Shown here in pieces: positions 52,316 through 59,921 of a stretch of DNA of 64,000 nt. How positions within the stretch are numbered: position 1 is the first letter of the stretch; each line of letters begins with the position of its first letter. The stretch lies in contig NZ_CP032544.1 of NCBI RefSeq assembly GCF_003867075.1, positions 1,337,501 through 1,401,500 on the forward strand, in the 5' to 3' direction. The position numbers and the translations under genes were made by a program. Below the pieces are notes generated by a model. The model was not told the origin of the DNA. It saw nothing but the letters and a program-made list of their open reading frames with translations, and made no database searches. The DNA comes from Tenacibaculum mesophilum. Its GTDB lineage: Bacteria; Bacteroidota; Bacteroidia; Flavobacteriales; Flavobacteriaceae.

Positions 52316-52399
52316 GCGCCGTAGTGTTAACGGAGTATGCCGTGATATCAGCGACCCGCGCCGTGGTGTCAACGGAGCATGCCGTGATATTAGCGACCC
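52316..52399. repeat. 42-bp tandem repeat, two copies
   Basis: Copies at 52316-52357 and 52358-52399 share GCGCCGT, GGTGT or AGTGT, AACGGAG, ATGCCGTGATAT and AGCGACCC with four differences. The period (42 bp), GC-richness and position before a cassette leader parallel the 41-bp array at 9867-10153, although the unit sequence differs. Short TTAGTTGTTAG direct repeats occur just before it (52207-52248). Confidence 0.85.
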
Positions 52400-52419
52400 G
52401 TGCAACCTTTAATGACTCT

Positions 52420-52670
52420 TAAAACATCTTTTATTCCCTAAATAGCTGAGTTTATGGGATTCCGTAAGAGTTTATAAATACTTTGTTTGTATTAGGTTCG
52501 CAAGAATTGTAAAAGCAATTAGCTTTTATAATTAATTAACAAATAACAATAACTTTACTTTTAATAAAGTGTTGGTTTTGATATATTTGACAGTGTATAA
52601 AAAAATCTATACTTTATGATATCCCATGTTTTTATCGGGATAAAAGAACTAAAACTTGGTATATAACGAG
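52420..52670 (+). other. leader of cassette array 2 (homologous to 10207-10449)
   Basis: Shares with the first leader, in the same order, TAAAACATCTTTTATTCCCT, ATTCCGTAAGA, TATAATTAATTAACAAA with AACAATAACT, TATATTTGA, and GTATATAAC close to the junction. It ends at G52670/T52671. It contains no open frame of note. Confidence 0.65.
52582..52589 (+). promoter_or_regulatory. candidate cassette promoter of array 2
   Basis: TATATTTG, an exact minus-7 match, ends 81 bp before the first cassette junction, compared with 83 bp in array 1. Confidence 0.5.
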
Positions 52671-52691
52671 TTAGCTACAAGCTGAATAAAA

Positions 52692-53144
52692 ATGAGAAAG
52701 TTAATATTTTTAGTATTTCTGACTTTAATAAGTTGCTCAATAAAAACTGAATTCTTTATTTATAACACAAGTGATGAATTAGTAACAATTGAATATAAAT
52801 TTCATGAGGAAACTATATTCGGAGGGTTTGTTTCTAATCCAGTAATTATGGAATCAAATTGGCTATCAAAACTCAAAGAAATTGAAAGTTCAGAATTAAG
52901 TGTTGATTTTGACAAGAATATAGTTACTTGTATATTGAAAAAAGGACAAGCTATAAAATTGGGATGGATAGGTAATTATAGCCCAAAATCTGATTTCAAA
53001 AGACAAGAATTATCTGAAAACCTAAAAGAACTGAGAATTATTCGTAACGGAAAAGACACGAGAATAATCAAGGAAAGAGACAATGTTGCTGATTTATTTA
53101 AACGTGTGAATTCAAGAAGATATGAAATGAAAATAATTAAATAA
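52692..53144 (+). CDS. cassette gene: hypothetical lipoprotein
   Basis: A 150-residue protein with a lipoprotein signal (MRKLIFLVFLTLISCS, lipobox LISC) and a beta-rich mature part (IYNTSDELVTIEYKFHEE, GQAIKLGWIGNY). No family is recognised. It is the only gene of the first cassette of array 2 (52671-53279), starting 22 bp after the junction, which is where a cassette gene driven from the leader would be expected. Confidence 0.72.
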   Translation: MRKLIFLVFLTLISCSIKTEFFIYNTSDELVTIEYKFHEETIFGGFVSNPVIMESNWLSKLKEIESSELSVDFDKNIVTCILKKGQAIKLGWIGNYSPKSDFKRQELSENLKELRIIRNGKDTRIIKERDNVADLFKRVNSRRYEMKIIK

Positions 53145-53151
53145 GGCCAGT

Positions 53152-53285
53152 AGCTAACAAAGCGTATAATTAATTTCGGCTGAATTTCCTCGGCGGAAAT
53201 TCAATCTTATTAATTATCTTTCCGCTACAACGGAAAAGAACTCGCGTCCTTTTCCCGCAAAAAATCATACACAAATACGTTAGCG
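53152..53285 (+). other. attC-like recombination site 2A
   Basis: R'' AGCTAAC (53152-53158) complements the cassette start (GTTAGCT at 52670). L'' GTATAATTAATTTCGG pairs with L' CCGCAAAAAATCATAC, with a few mismatches. R' is GTTAGCG (53279-53285). The loop holds further palindromes (GAATTTCC ... GGAAATTC). The site is 134 bp long. Confidence 0.78.
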
Positions 53286-53296
53286 GTAATTACAAA

Positions 53297-53806
53297 ATGA
53301 AAGAAGAAAAGAAAATAATTTGTGAGGTTTTGAAAAATTCAATTACAATGATTGATTACTTCTACGAAATTATTTCTGATGGTTACAATCCTGCGAAATT
53401 AGACTTTAAGTTCAACTTAGATTCTCAAATATCGGAAGAAGAAATATTTATTTATGATTCACCTAATTGGATAGGCACAGAAGAGTTTTTCAAAAGTTCA
53501 ATTTTACCGACAAAGAGAAAAGTAGAAAATCCAGTAAAATATTTGACTGAACTTATAGATTGGAACAAAAAACATATTGAATCATTTAACTCATTTCCAG
53601 ATATATTTTTAACAAAATATCGCAATGCTGAATTTAATGAAATGCTTCAAATGATTTCTAATCAGACAAATCAATTAGTAGAAGATTGGAATACAGAATC
53701 TTTCGAATATATTATTGACACAAAAGACGGTAGTTACAGGAAATTTTTATTAATCAATGATAAATCTAAATCAATATTGTTCGAATTTGGAAATTATATA
53801 CATTAA
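53297..53806 (+). CDS. cassette gene: hypothetical protein
   Basis: A 169-residue, acidic, soluble protein rich in aromatic residues (DYFYEIISDGYNPAKLDFKFN, ELIDWNKKHIESFNSFPDIF). No family and no signal peptide are recognised. It fills the second cassette of array 2 (53280-54002) and starts 18 bp after the junction. Function unknown. Confidence 0.68.
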   Translation: MKEEKKIICEVLKNSITMIDYFYEIISDGYNPAKLDFKFNLDSQISEEEIFIYDSPNWIGTEEFFKSSILPTKRKVENPVKYLTELIDWNKKHIESFNSFPDIFLTKYRNAEFNEMLQMISNQTNQLVEDWNTESFEYIIDTKDGSYRKFLLINDKSKSILFEFGNYIH

Positions 53807-53812
53807 AAATAC

Positions 53813-54008
53813 CGCTAACACGGTGTATAAAACATAGCTAATAAATTCTAAACCGAAAGGTTTGTGTTTATTTACAAAGACCGCCAAATTTTTAATTTGG
53901 CTTTTAGAATAGAAAAATTAAAAACAAAATATAAAAATTCGGCTCTGTGTTAACCCGAAAAGTTAGTGTCTTTTTACACGCTACGTTTCATACACAAGTC
54001 CGTTGTGT
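53813..54008 (+). other. attC-like recombination site 2B
   Basis: R'' CGCTAAC (53813-53819) complements the cassette start (GTTAGCG at 53279). L'' GTGTATAAAACATAGC pairs with L' GCTACGTTTCATACAC (two mismatches). R' is GTTGTGT (54002-54008). At 196 bp it is the longest of the sites, with a complex loop. Confidence 0.75.
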
Positions 54009-54031
54009 ACAATATCCACTCAAACCTGAAA

Positions 54032-54421
54032 ATGAAAAAAACGCTGATTTTAATATTGACTTTTTTACCTCTGACTTTACTCGGACAGCATTTAAAATGT
54101 TGTGAAACAGAAAAAGAAGTGGAATCATATCTGAGCGGAAAATGGAAAATAAAAAATTCGGACTCTAAAACTGTCTATCACTATTGGTTTGAGAACGGAA
54201 AAGGAAATTTAGAAGATTTTGAACCAGTAGAAAACGGAGAAGAAGTAATTGTTGAAGACGACCACTCATTCGTAGAAATAGTAAAATATGAGAACGGATT
54301 TAAACTCAAATACACTTATTTATATGGAAATTGGATTTCGGAATTAAAATACTTGAATTCTAAAAAACTGATTTTAATAACAGACGGTAAAGAAACTGAA
54401 TATTATAAAATTGAGGAATAA
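54032..54421 (+). CDS. cassette gene: small exported protein
   Basis: The frame runs upstream into the attC-like site, but the first good start is the ATG at 54032, which gives a signal peptide MKKTLILILTFLPLTLLGQ. The 129-residue product has paired cysteines just after cleavage (KCCETEKE) and a beta-rich lipocalin-like pattern (LSGKWKIKNSDSKTVYHYWFENGKG). No firm family assignment. It is the third cassette of array 2 (54003-54557). Its signal peptide closely resembles that of the sixth-cassette protein. Confidence 0.7.
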   Translation: MKKTLILILTFLPLTLLGQHLKCCETEKEVESYLSGKWKIKNSDSKTVYHYWFENGKGNLEDFEPVENGEEVIVEDDHSFVEIVKYENGFKLKYTYLYGNWISELKYLNSKKLILITDGKETEYYKIEE

Positions 54422-54430
54422 AAATACTGT

Positions 54431-54563
54431 ACACAACACCGGCTATAGTTCATTGCTTCTGACTTTCCTTTCGGAAAGTCCTCGCAAATTTGCTATTTTC
54501 GGTTCACGGCGGAAAATCCTCGCGGATTTTCACGCAACGAAACCATAGCCAAACACGTTGGGC
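54431..54563 (+). other. attC-like recombination site 2C
   Basis: R'' ACACAAC (54431-54437) complements the cassette start (GTTGTGT at 54002). L'' GGCTATAGTTCATTGC pairs with L' GCAACGAAACCATAGCC with one extra base. R' is GTTGGGC (54557-54563), an exact GTTRRRY. The loop contains GACTTTCC/GGAAAGTC and GGAAAATCC/GGATTTTC hairpins. The site is 133 bp long. Confidence 0.8.
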
Positions 54564-54569
54564 ATAATT

Positions 54570-55847
54570 ATGACCAAACCAAGAAACATTAATATAAAAC
54601 AAAATACAGCCTATTACAATTTCGAACTTTTACGAGAGTTGGACTATGTAATTGGTGGTTATGGTAAAGCGACTCAAGAATTTGTTTTCAACTTCAATAA
54701 CTTTGTCGAATCATTTATTCTAAATGAAAATTTTTTATTATCTAATCAAGAGTGGAATCATCATTTTTTAACTACAAAAGCTACGTTTCCAAAAGGCAGA
54801 CCAATGACAGAGTTAGTTATAACTCATAAAAACGGAATGCAAATTATGGGATTTCCATTTTACGCTGAAATGGGAAAAGTTTTATACGCAGAAGATGTTC
54901 CATCATCAATAGACAAAAAAGGCGAATCCGAATTATATGTAGACTTTCAAGAAAAAAACAAAGAATACTTAAACGAAAAATATTTTAAACCAAAAAAGTT
55001 TGAAGATTTTGAAACGAAGTATCTAGTTTTGATGTCTGACTATTCAACAAGTCAAAAAGCTGATTCGAAAAGATTTGTAGTGATTGAAAGCAATACTACA
55101 CCAACAGAATTGCTATCTGGACTTTATAAGGCTTTACCTAATACTAACTTTCAAACAACTATTCCCTTAACTGGATTTAAGGCTCAATTAGAAATAAACA
55201 AAGGTCTTGGAGTTTCTAAATCAACAATAGAAACTTTAAAAAAATTACACGATATTAAAATCGAAGAATTAGTCAAATTTAGTGGTTATAGAAAAATTCC
55301 TATTCCACCTTTAGTTCCAATTCTTCTCTCACAGTGTAATACTATTGATGATATACCTGACAAACTATTACAATTAAGAAATGATTATCAAGAATTGAGA
55401 CATTCATTTTTAAATTACGAGAAAAATATTTCTGAAGCGAAAAACCTAAAAGAGCAATTTAAGATTAATAAAGAATATACAGAGTTTTGGGAAGCATTTA
55501 GTAGAAAAAATAAAATCAATACTAATAGACTAATGTTTCATTTCTGGGATTTAGGTAAAGAATCAAAAATCATAGATTCAATAGAAAATGTAGTCGATTC
55601 TGGAAGCTTTGACGATTTTATTGGAGACTTAAGCTTCACTAAATTAGGGGCAAAAGGAATTGGCAAAATAATGGAGTATTTCAAAGATAGAAAAGTTCTA
55701 AACCGATATAAAGGAATTACAAATTTATGGGACTTATTTCAAAAATCACCTACTTTAGAAAATCAAGTAAAAGATTTAGAACGAATTTTTGGAATTAAAG
55801 TGGATATCAATGCTTTGAACAGAATAGCAAAAACTGTGAACAAATAA
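54570..55847 (+). CDS. cassette gene: large hypothetical protein
   Basis: A 425-residue soluble protein. A TTG 12 bp upstream lies inside the cassette junction and is rejected as the start in favour of the ATG at 54570 (MTKPRNINIKQNTAYYNF). The first half is alpha/beta (ELVITHKNGMQIMGFPFYAEMG, RFVVIESNTTPTELLSGLYKAL). The second half is helical and charged (LLQLRNDYQELRHSFLNYEKNISEAKNLKEQ). No family is recognised. It is the fourth cassette of array 2 (54558-55978). Confidence 0.7.
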   Translation: MTKPRNINIKQNTAYYNFELLRELDYVIGGYGKATQEFVFNFNNFVESFILNENFLLSNQEWNHHFLTTKATFPKGRPMTELVITHKNGMQIMGFPFYAEMGKVLYAEDVPSSIDKKGESELYVDFQEKNKEYLNEKYFKPKKFEDFETKYLVLMSDYSTSQKADSKRFVVIESNTTPTELLSGLYKALPNTNFQTTIPLTGFKAQLEINKGLGVSKSTIETLKKLHDIKIEELVKFSGYRKIPIPPLVPILLSQCNTIDDIPDKLLQLRNDYQELRHSFLNYEKNISEAKNLKEQFKINKEYTEFWEAFSRKNKINTNRLMFHFWDLGKESKIIDSIENVVDSGSFDDFIGDLSFTKLGAKGIGKIMEYFKDRKVLNRYKGITNLWDLFQKSPTLENQVKDLERIFGIKVDINALNRIAKTVNK

Positions 55848-55851
55848 CTAT

Positions 55852-55984
55852 ACCCAACACAGTATAAAAAAAATTGCTAGTTTTAGCTAAACCAAAGTTA
55901 GTTGCTCGTTTGCTAGCTTCTGATTTTCCTTCGGAAAATCCTCGCACACAAACACGCAACTTTCCTTATACACAAACGTTGTAA
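55852..55984 (+). other. attC-like recombination site 2D
   Basis: R'' ACCCAAC (55852-55858, exact RYYYAAC) complements the cassette start (GTTGGGC at 54557, one G-T). L'' GTATAAAAAAAATTGC pairs with L' GCAACTTTCCTTATAC. R' is GTTGTAA (55978-55984). The loop carries GATTTTCC/GGAAAATC. The site is 133 bp long. Confidence 0.78.
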
Positions 55985-55993
55985 AACATTTAA

Positions 55994-56644
55994 ATGAAGA
56001 CTTGGACAACTAAAGATTTACTGTATAAAACTTTTGAATTTAGAGAAATGGTTCCTAATTCAAATGAATGGAATGAAAGTTCTCTGAAATATAATGAACC
56101 GAGATTGATTCGTTTCAGGAGACTGAATGCCTTACTAAAAGCATTTGGCCTTACTAGAACGAAAAAACAGAAAAATAGTTTATGGACGATGCTCAGCGGT
56201 AATAAAATAGCTAAAGAAGATGAATTGACCAAAAGTGAAATAATACCTTTTTTGCGTGGAGATTTCATTCTCAAAAGAGAATCAATAAAATATCCGAGAG
56301 TTCAAGAATTGATAGAAAAAGGAAAATCATCCGAGTCGGATCCTTTTAACGAACCAAGAGATGTTTATACATTCTACAATCATCTGATGAAATATAGAAT
56401 TGAAATTGATAATGTTCTTAGACACAATAGTGTAGTTTTAGAAGCAAGTAGTTTAGGGTTTCGCTCTGCAATTACCCTAACAGCTGAATTGAACAATGAT
56501 TTATATAAAAAAGCAGTAAAAATTGACGAGTTATTATTTGAAATTATAAATCCAAATGACCTCTCATTTGACGAAGAAACCTTGATTAAAGAATATGGCT
56601 TTCCTAAAGAAAATTTAAATGCTATTGATGTGGATAATTATTAA
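55994..56644 (+). CDS. cassette gene: hypothetical protein
   Basis: A 216-residue soluble, Lys/Glu-rich protein (RLIRFRRLNALLKAFGLTRTKKQKN, EPRDVYTFYNHLMKYRIEIDNVLRHN). No family is recognised. The N-terminal WTTKDLLYKTFEFREMVPNSNEW and mostly helical remainder give no catalytic motif. It is the fifth cassette of array 2 (55979-56778), with the ATG 16 bp after the junction. Confidence 0.68.
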   Translation: MKTWTTKDLLYKTFEFREMVPNSNEWNESSLKYNEPRLIRFRRLNALLKAFGLTRTKKQKNSLWTMLSGNKIAKEDELTKSEIIPFLRGDFILKRESIKYPRVQELIEKGKSSESDPFNEPRDVYTFYNHLMKYRIEIDNVLRHNSVVLEASSLGFRSAITLTAELNNDLYKKAVKIDELLFEIINPNDLSFDEETLIKEYGFPKENLNAIDVDNY

Positions 56645-56652
56645 AAAACGTT

Positions 56653-56784
56653 TTACAACAATTTGTATAATTCATTGCTAGCTCTAGCTTACTTACGAAA
56701 ATCCTCGCGGTCTTTCTATTTGTGATTTATTTGCTAACTTTAGTGCTTAAAACACGTAGCTAATCTTATACAAACACGTTATAA
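56653..56784 (+). other. attC-like recombination site 2E
   Basis: R'' TTACAAC (56653-56659) complements the cassette start (GTTGTAA at 55978). L'' begins TTTGTATAATTCATTGC, and L' ends CTTATACAAACAC before R' GTTATAA (56778-56784). Inner pairing is weaker than in the other sites. The loop has the shared GAAAATCCTCGCGG motif. The site is 132 bp long. Confidence 0.7.
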
Positions 56785-56789
56785 AACAT

Positions 56790-57287
56790 ATGAAAAGAAC
56801 AGTATTATTGACATTAATATTTTTCCCTCTGATTTTAATTGGGCAAAATTCAGAGAGTTATTTTCCGATTGAAATTGGAAAAGAAAAAAAACTGACTTGG
56901 TATAAAGATAAATACCTGGAATCTTTTACAGACTCAACAGAACTAGGTGGAAAAAAATATTATTTGTATTCTCAAAAATTTAAAAATAACTTAATGGAGA
57001 TGAAAATCCGAATTAGTAACGATACTGTATATCATTGGAATGATGTTAAGAAAAAACATCAAGTATTTTTCGGAGTAAACCCAAAAGTTGGACAAACAAT
57101 TGGCAACGGAACAATTAAAAAAGTTGGAGCAAAACTAAAAACACCGAAAGGAAAACTTAAAGATTTATTAGTAATCGAAATGAATTATTCGAACGGAATG
57201 TCTGATATAAGATATTACCAAAAAGGACTTGGACTCGTCGCTGTGAAAAATAATAAAGGATTAATATCTTATCATATTCCTGATTAA
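56790..57287 (+). CDS. cassette gene: exported hypothetical protein
   Basis: A 165-residue protein with a signal peptide (MKRTVLLTLIFFPLILIGQ) followed by a beta-rich domain (SYFPIEIGKEKKLTWYKDKYLESFTDSTELGGKKYYLYSQKF, DIRYYQKGLGLVAVKNNKG). No family is recognised. It is the sixth cassette of array 2, which starts at 56779 and is cut off at its 3' end by an IS110 remnant. Confidence 0.7.
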   Translation: MKRTVLLTLIFFPLILIGQNSESYFPIEIGKEKKLTWYKDKYLESFTDSTELGGKKYYLYSQKFKNNLMEMKIRISNDTVYHWNDVKKKHQVFFGVNPKVGQTIGNGTIKKVGAKLKTPKGKLKDLLVIEMNYSNGMSDIRYYQKGLGLVAVKNNKGLISYHIPD

Positions 57288-57297
57288 AAAATACGTT

Positions 57298-57304
57298 TTA
57301 CAAC
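57298..57304 (+). other. orphan attC R'' box of a truncated site
   Basis: TTACAAC follows the sixth cassette gene by 10 bp, and its flank ACGTTTTACAAC complements the cassette start (GTTATAAAACAT at 56778) with two differences. The rest of the attC-like site is absent because the IS110-type sequence begins 1-2 bp later. Confidence 0.65.
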
Positions 57305-57305
57305 A

Positions 57306-57450
57306 AAGAACTGAGGTAAAAAACAAGTAAATTTTATACTTTTTTAAACCAACGTACTTTTATAATTTTCATCATAAGGCAAACCACTTTTTACTATTGC
57401 AAAAGCCTGTTTTAGTAGCTTATTACACACCGCTATTAAAGCAAGTTTTT
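57306..57450 (-). pseudogene. IS110-family transposase remnant (C-terminal end), right locus
   Basis: On the minus strand the region reads LALIAVCNKLLKQAFAIVKSG then LPYDENYKSTLV and a stop (57344-57346), the C-terminal end of an IS116/IS110/IS902-type transposase. The sequence outside the stop (AAGAACTGAGGTAAAAA at 57306) matches the first remnant at 9671. The upstream part of the gene is missing, so it cannot be active. Confidence 0.8.
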
Positions 57451-57501
57451 ACCTAAAAAATAATAGATAGAAATATCACTAATAACTTAGTATAATTTAG
57501 T

Positions 57502-58059
57502 TCACCCATCGTTCTTTAATTTGCTATACACCTCTAAGTCTGTAAAAACATTTCCTGTTAGTAGCTCTCCATCTCTTTCAACTCCTTCCAATTTAAAGCC
57601 TAACCGCTTAGGTATGTTTTTACTAGGCGTATTTCCTACAGCACATTTTATTTGAATTCTATTCATTTGTAATTTCGTAAAGGCAAAATTGCATAACTCA
57701 TTTACTGATTTTGTCATAATACCTTTACCTTGTTCCTTTTCAGAAAGCCAATAACCTATTTCTGTTTTTTTATTAAGAATGTCTGTATCTTTTAGACCAA
57801 TCAGCCCTATAAACTCGTCTTGTTTTCTAATTGTAAAAGTATATTCTAACTTTTCTTCAGGAACATTAACGACCGAGTTTACAAAGCTTTCGGTATCCTT
57901 TAATTCTTTCGTGTAGGCTACAAATGGCAGCCATTTACCTAAGTAGGTTCTTTCTTTATTAATTATTCTGAAAATATCAGCGGCATCATGCAACTCAAGC
58001 TCTTTTAACTCTATACCAGAACCTACTTTTAAAATCCTTTTTTCTTTTTTATAAATCAC
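57502..58059 (-). CDS. GNAT N-acetyltransferase (RimJ/RimL type)
   Basis: A 185-residue acetyltransferase: GIELKELELHDAADIFRIINKERTYLGKWLPF at the start and KTEIGYWLSEKEQGKGIMTKSVNELCNFAF as the acetyl-CoA loop, then NRIQIKCAVGNTPSKNIPKRLGFKLEGVERDGELLTGNVFTD. It resembles ribosomal-protein serine acetyltransferases (RimL/YdaF group). It lies 6 bp after the prohibitin-like gene. Confidence 0.9.
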   Translation of the reverse strand: MIYKKEKRILKVGSGIELKELELHDAADIFRIINKERTYLGKWLPFVAYTKELKDTESFVNSVVNVPEEKLEYTFTIRKQDEFIGLIGLKDTDILNKKTEIGYWLSEKEQGKGIMTKSVNELCNFAFTKLQMNRIQIKCAVGNTPSKNIPKRLGFKLEGVERDGELLTGNVFTDLEVYSKLKNDG

Positions 58060-58065
58060 AAAAAA

Positions 58066-58917
58066 CTACTGATTCCCTAAAATAATTGGCATTCCACTTT
58101 TACCAGAACCAATAATAACAACTTTGCTGTTAGTAGAATTAGCTAACCTGTTTGTAGCTTCAATACCTTTATCTTGTAAAATTTTATCGGTTAATGATGC
58201 ACTTAAAATTCTATTGGCGTCAGCTTTACCTTTTGCTTCAATAATTTGCTTTTCTGCTTCTTTTTGAGCTGTTACTAATCTAAACTCATATTCTAAAGAC
58301 TCTTGCTCTTGTTTTAATTTTCGTTCAATTGCTTCTTTAATAGTTGATGGCAAGGTTACATCTCTAACTAAAATTTCATTTAACTGAACATACTGTTTTT
58401 CTAATATTTTTTTTGTCTCTATAAATATTTCATCTTGAATAGCATCTCTTTTACTAGAATATAACTGTTCTGGTGTATAACGACCAACTACACTACGCGC
58501 TGCTGAACGAATTGCTGGCTGAATTACACGTTGTAAATAATTTTCACCTAGCGTTTGATGTAAGTTTCCTAAATCTTTATAAACTGGTTGATACCAAGCC
58601 GAGGCATCTATTTGAATTTCTAATCCGTTAGATGACAACACTTTCATTTTTTCAAAAAGCTCTTGCTGTCTTACTTCATATACATGTACTTTATTCCAAG
58701 GAGCAACTACATGAAAACCTTCTCCTAATGGTGGCTCATCTGTTACAACTCCTCCTCCAAACGTTTTATACAACACTCCTGCTTCTCCTGAATTGATTGT
58801 TACCGTAGATTTTGCTATGAAAATTATCAAAACTATGGCTACAGGAATTAACAATCCAAATTTCGGAAACTTTAACTCTACTTGATTTCTTGTCATTTTT
58901 ATATGTTTTATACTCAA
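58066..58917 (-). CDS. prohibitin-family (SPFH) membrane protein
   Basis: A 283-residue SPFH/band-7 protein: one N-terminal membrane helix (about 18-36), the SPFH domain (NSGEAGVLYKTFGGGV ... EIQIDASAWYQPVYKDLGNLHQTLGENYLQRVIQPAIRSAARSVVGRYT) and a helical C-terminal region (KEAIERKLKQEQESLEYEFRLVTAQKEAEKQIIEAKGKADA). Such proteins form large membrane-associated rings that organise membranes or modulate proteases. It lies 14 bp after the CDF gene. Confidence 0.92.
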   Translation of the reverse strand: MSIKHIKMTRNQVELKFPKFGLLIPVAIVLIIFIAKSTVTINSGEAGVLYKTFGGGVVTDEPPLGEGFHVVAPWNKVHVYEVRQQELFEKMKVLSSNGLEIQIDASAWYQPVYKDLGNLHQTLGENYLQRVIQPAIRSAARSVVGRYTPEQLYSSKRDAIQDEIFIETKKILEKQYVQLNEILVRDVTLPSTIKEAIERKLKQEQESLEYEFRLVTAQKEAEKQIIEAKGKADANRILSASLTDKILQDKGIEATNRLANSTNSKVVIIGSGKSGMPIILGNQ

Positions 58918-58931
58918 ATGTACAATTAAAT

Positions 58932-59834
58932 TTATGAACCACAGTTTTCATAATCGCATTCTTGTGATGTAAATTCAAGTTCAAGAGTAATATGTTCTAA
59001 ATGAAAATCATCATGCAAAACCTGTTTAATTTCTTGCTTCATTTTATACCATTTTTCCCAAGAGATCTCTTTGTCTTTTAGTACTAAATGAGCTGTAAAT
59101 ACATTATACTCTCCATCCATAGTCCATAAATGACAGTCATGAATACCCTCTACATCTTTCATAGAAACTATTCTTTGTTGAATTTCTTCTACAGAAATAT
59201 TCTCGGGAGTTCCTTGTAATATAATTCTAATACTCTCCTTAATATTTTTATACACATTATACAGTACAAAACCAGCAATAGCGATAGATAGTACAGGATC
59301 TAATACTGGTATATTCCAAAACTGCATTACAATACTTGCAATCAATACTACTCCCCAGCCTAACACATCTTCTAATAAATGTAATGAAACTACTCGTTCA
59401 TTAATTGAAGTTCCTTTTTTTAACTTCAATACAGCAGCACCATTTACTATAATTCCTAAAACGGCTAACCACATCATGCCTTTGGCATCTGCGCTTTCTG
59501 GATTGATAACTCGAGGAATTGCTTCTTTAATAATAAATACTGAGCCTATTACTAATACTATCGAATTAATAATAGCTCCTAAAAGAGAAAATCGTTTATA
59601 TCCGTAAGAATACTTCTTGTTTGCCTTTTTTGTCGATTTTTTTTGAAAATACCAAGATAGCCCTAAACTTAAGCTATCGCCTAAATCATGCAGTGCATCT
59701 GACATAATAGCCAAACTATTGGTATAAAAGCCTCCAATAAATTCAATAATTGTAAAAGCTAGATTAAGAAAAAAAGCTACAGCTATATTCCCTGTAGAGT
59801 TTCCATGTGAATGATGGTGATGGTTGTGTCCCAT
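58932..59834 (-). CDS. cation diffusion facilitator (CzcD/ZitB-like metal exporter)
   Basis: A 300-residue CDF exporter. A His-rich N-terminus (MGHNHHHHSHG) precedes six membrane helices with the metal-site patterns NSLAIMSDALHDLGDS (helix 2) and HLLEDVLGWG (helix 5), which fit zinc. The C-terminal cytoplasmic domain (DVEGIHDCHLWTMDGEYNVFTAHLVL) is the ferredoxin-like metal sensor. It follows the RND adaptor gene by 87 bp on the same strand and probably belongs to one metal-resistance unit. Confidence 0.93.
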   Translation of the reverse strand: MGHNHHHHSHGNSTGNIAVAFFLNLAFTIIEFIGGFYTNSLAIMSDALHDLGDSLSLGLSWYFQKKSTKKANKKYSYGYKRFSLLGAIINSIVLVIGSVFIIKEAIPRVINPESADAKGMMWLAVLGIIVNGAAVLKLKKGTSINERVVSLHLLEDVLGWGVVLIASIVMQFWNIPVLDPVLSIAIAGFVLYNVYKNIKESIRIILQGTPENISVEEIQQRIVSMKDVEGIHDCHLWTMDGEYNVFTAHLVLKDKEISWEKWYKMKQEIKQVLHDDFHLEHITLELEFTSQECDYENCGS

Positions 59835-59882
59835 GTTTTTATAAATTGACTTTAAATGTATAAAAAAGATGCATTACAACTA

Positions 59883-59915
59883 AACAAGCGATTATGGATT
59901 AAATAATCGCTTGTT
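59883..59915 (-). terminator. intercistronic hairpin between adaptor and CDF genes
   Basis: A perfect 12-bp stem AACAAGCGATTA / TAATCGCTTGTT with a 9-nt loop lies 7 bp after the adaptor stop. The T tail on the minus strand is weak, so it may be a partial terminator or an RNA-stabilising element. Confidence 0.55.
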
Positions 59916-59921
59916 GTTTTG

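Noticed and set aside
52240..52422. 60-codon open frame across the 42-bp tandem repeat
   Set aside because: It starts at a non-ATG codon and only reads through repeat DNA (AVxSTExAV pattern created by the duplication); no ribosome-binding site or family.
53966..54031. Longer N-terminus for the third-cassette protein
   Set aside because: The extension uses GTG and crosses the attC-like site; the ATG at 54032 gives a proper signal peptide.
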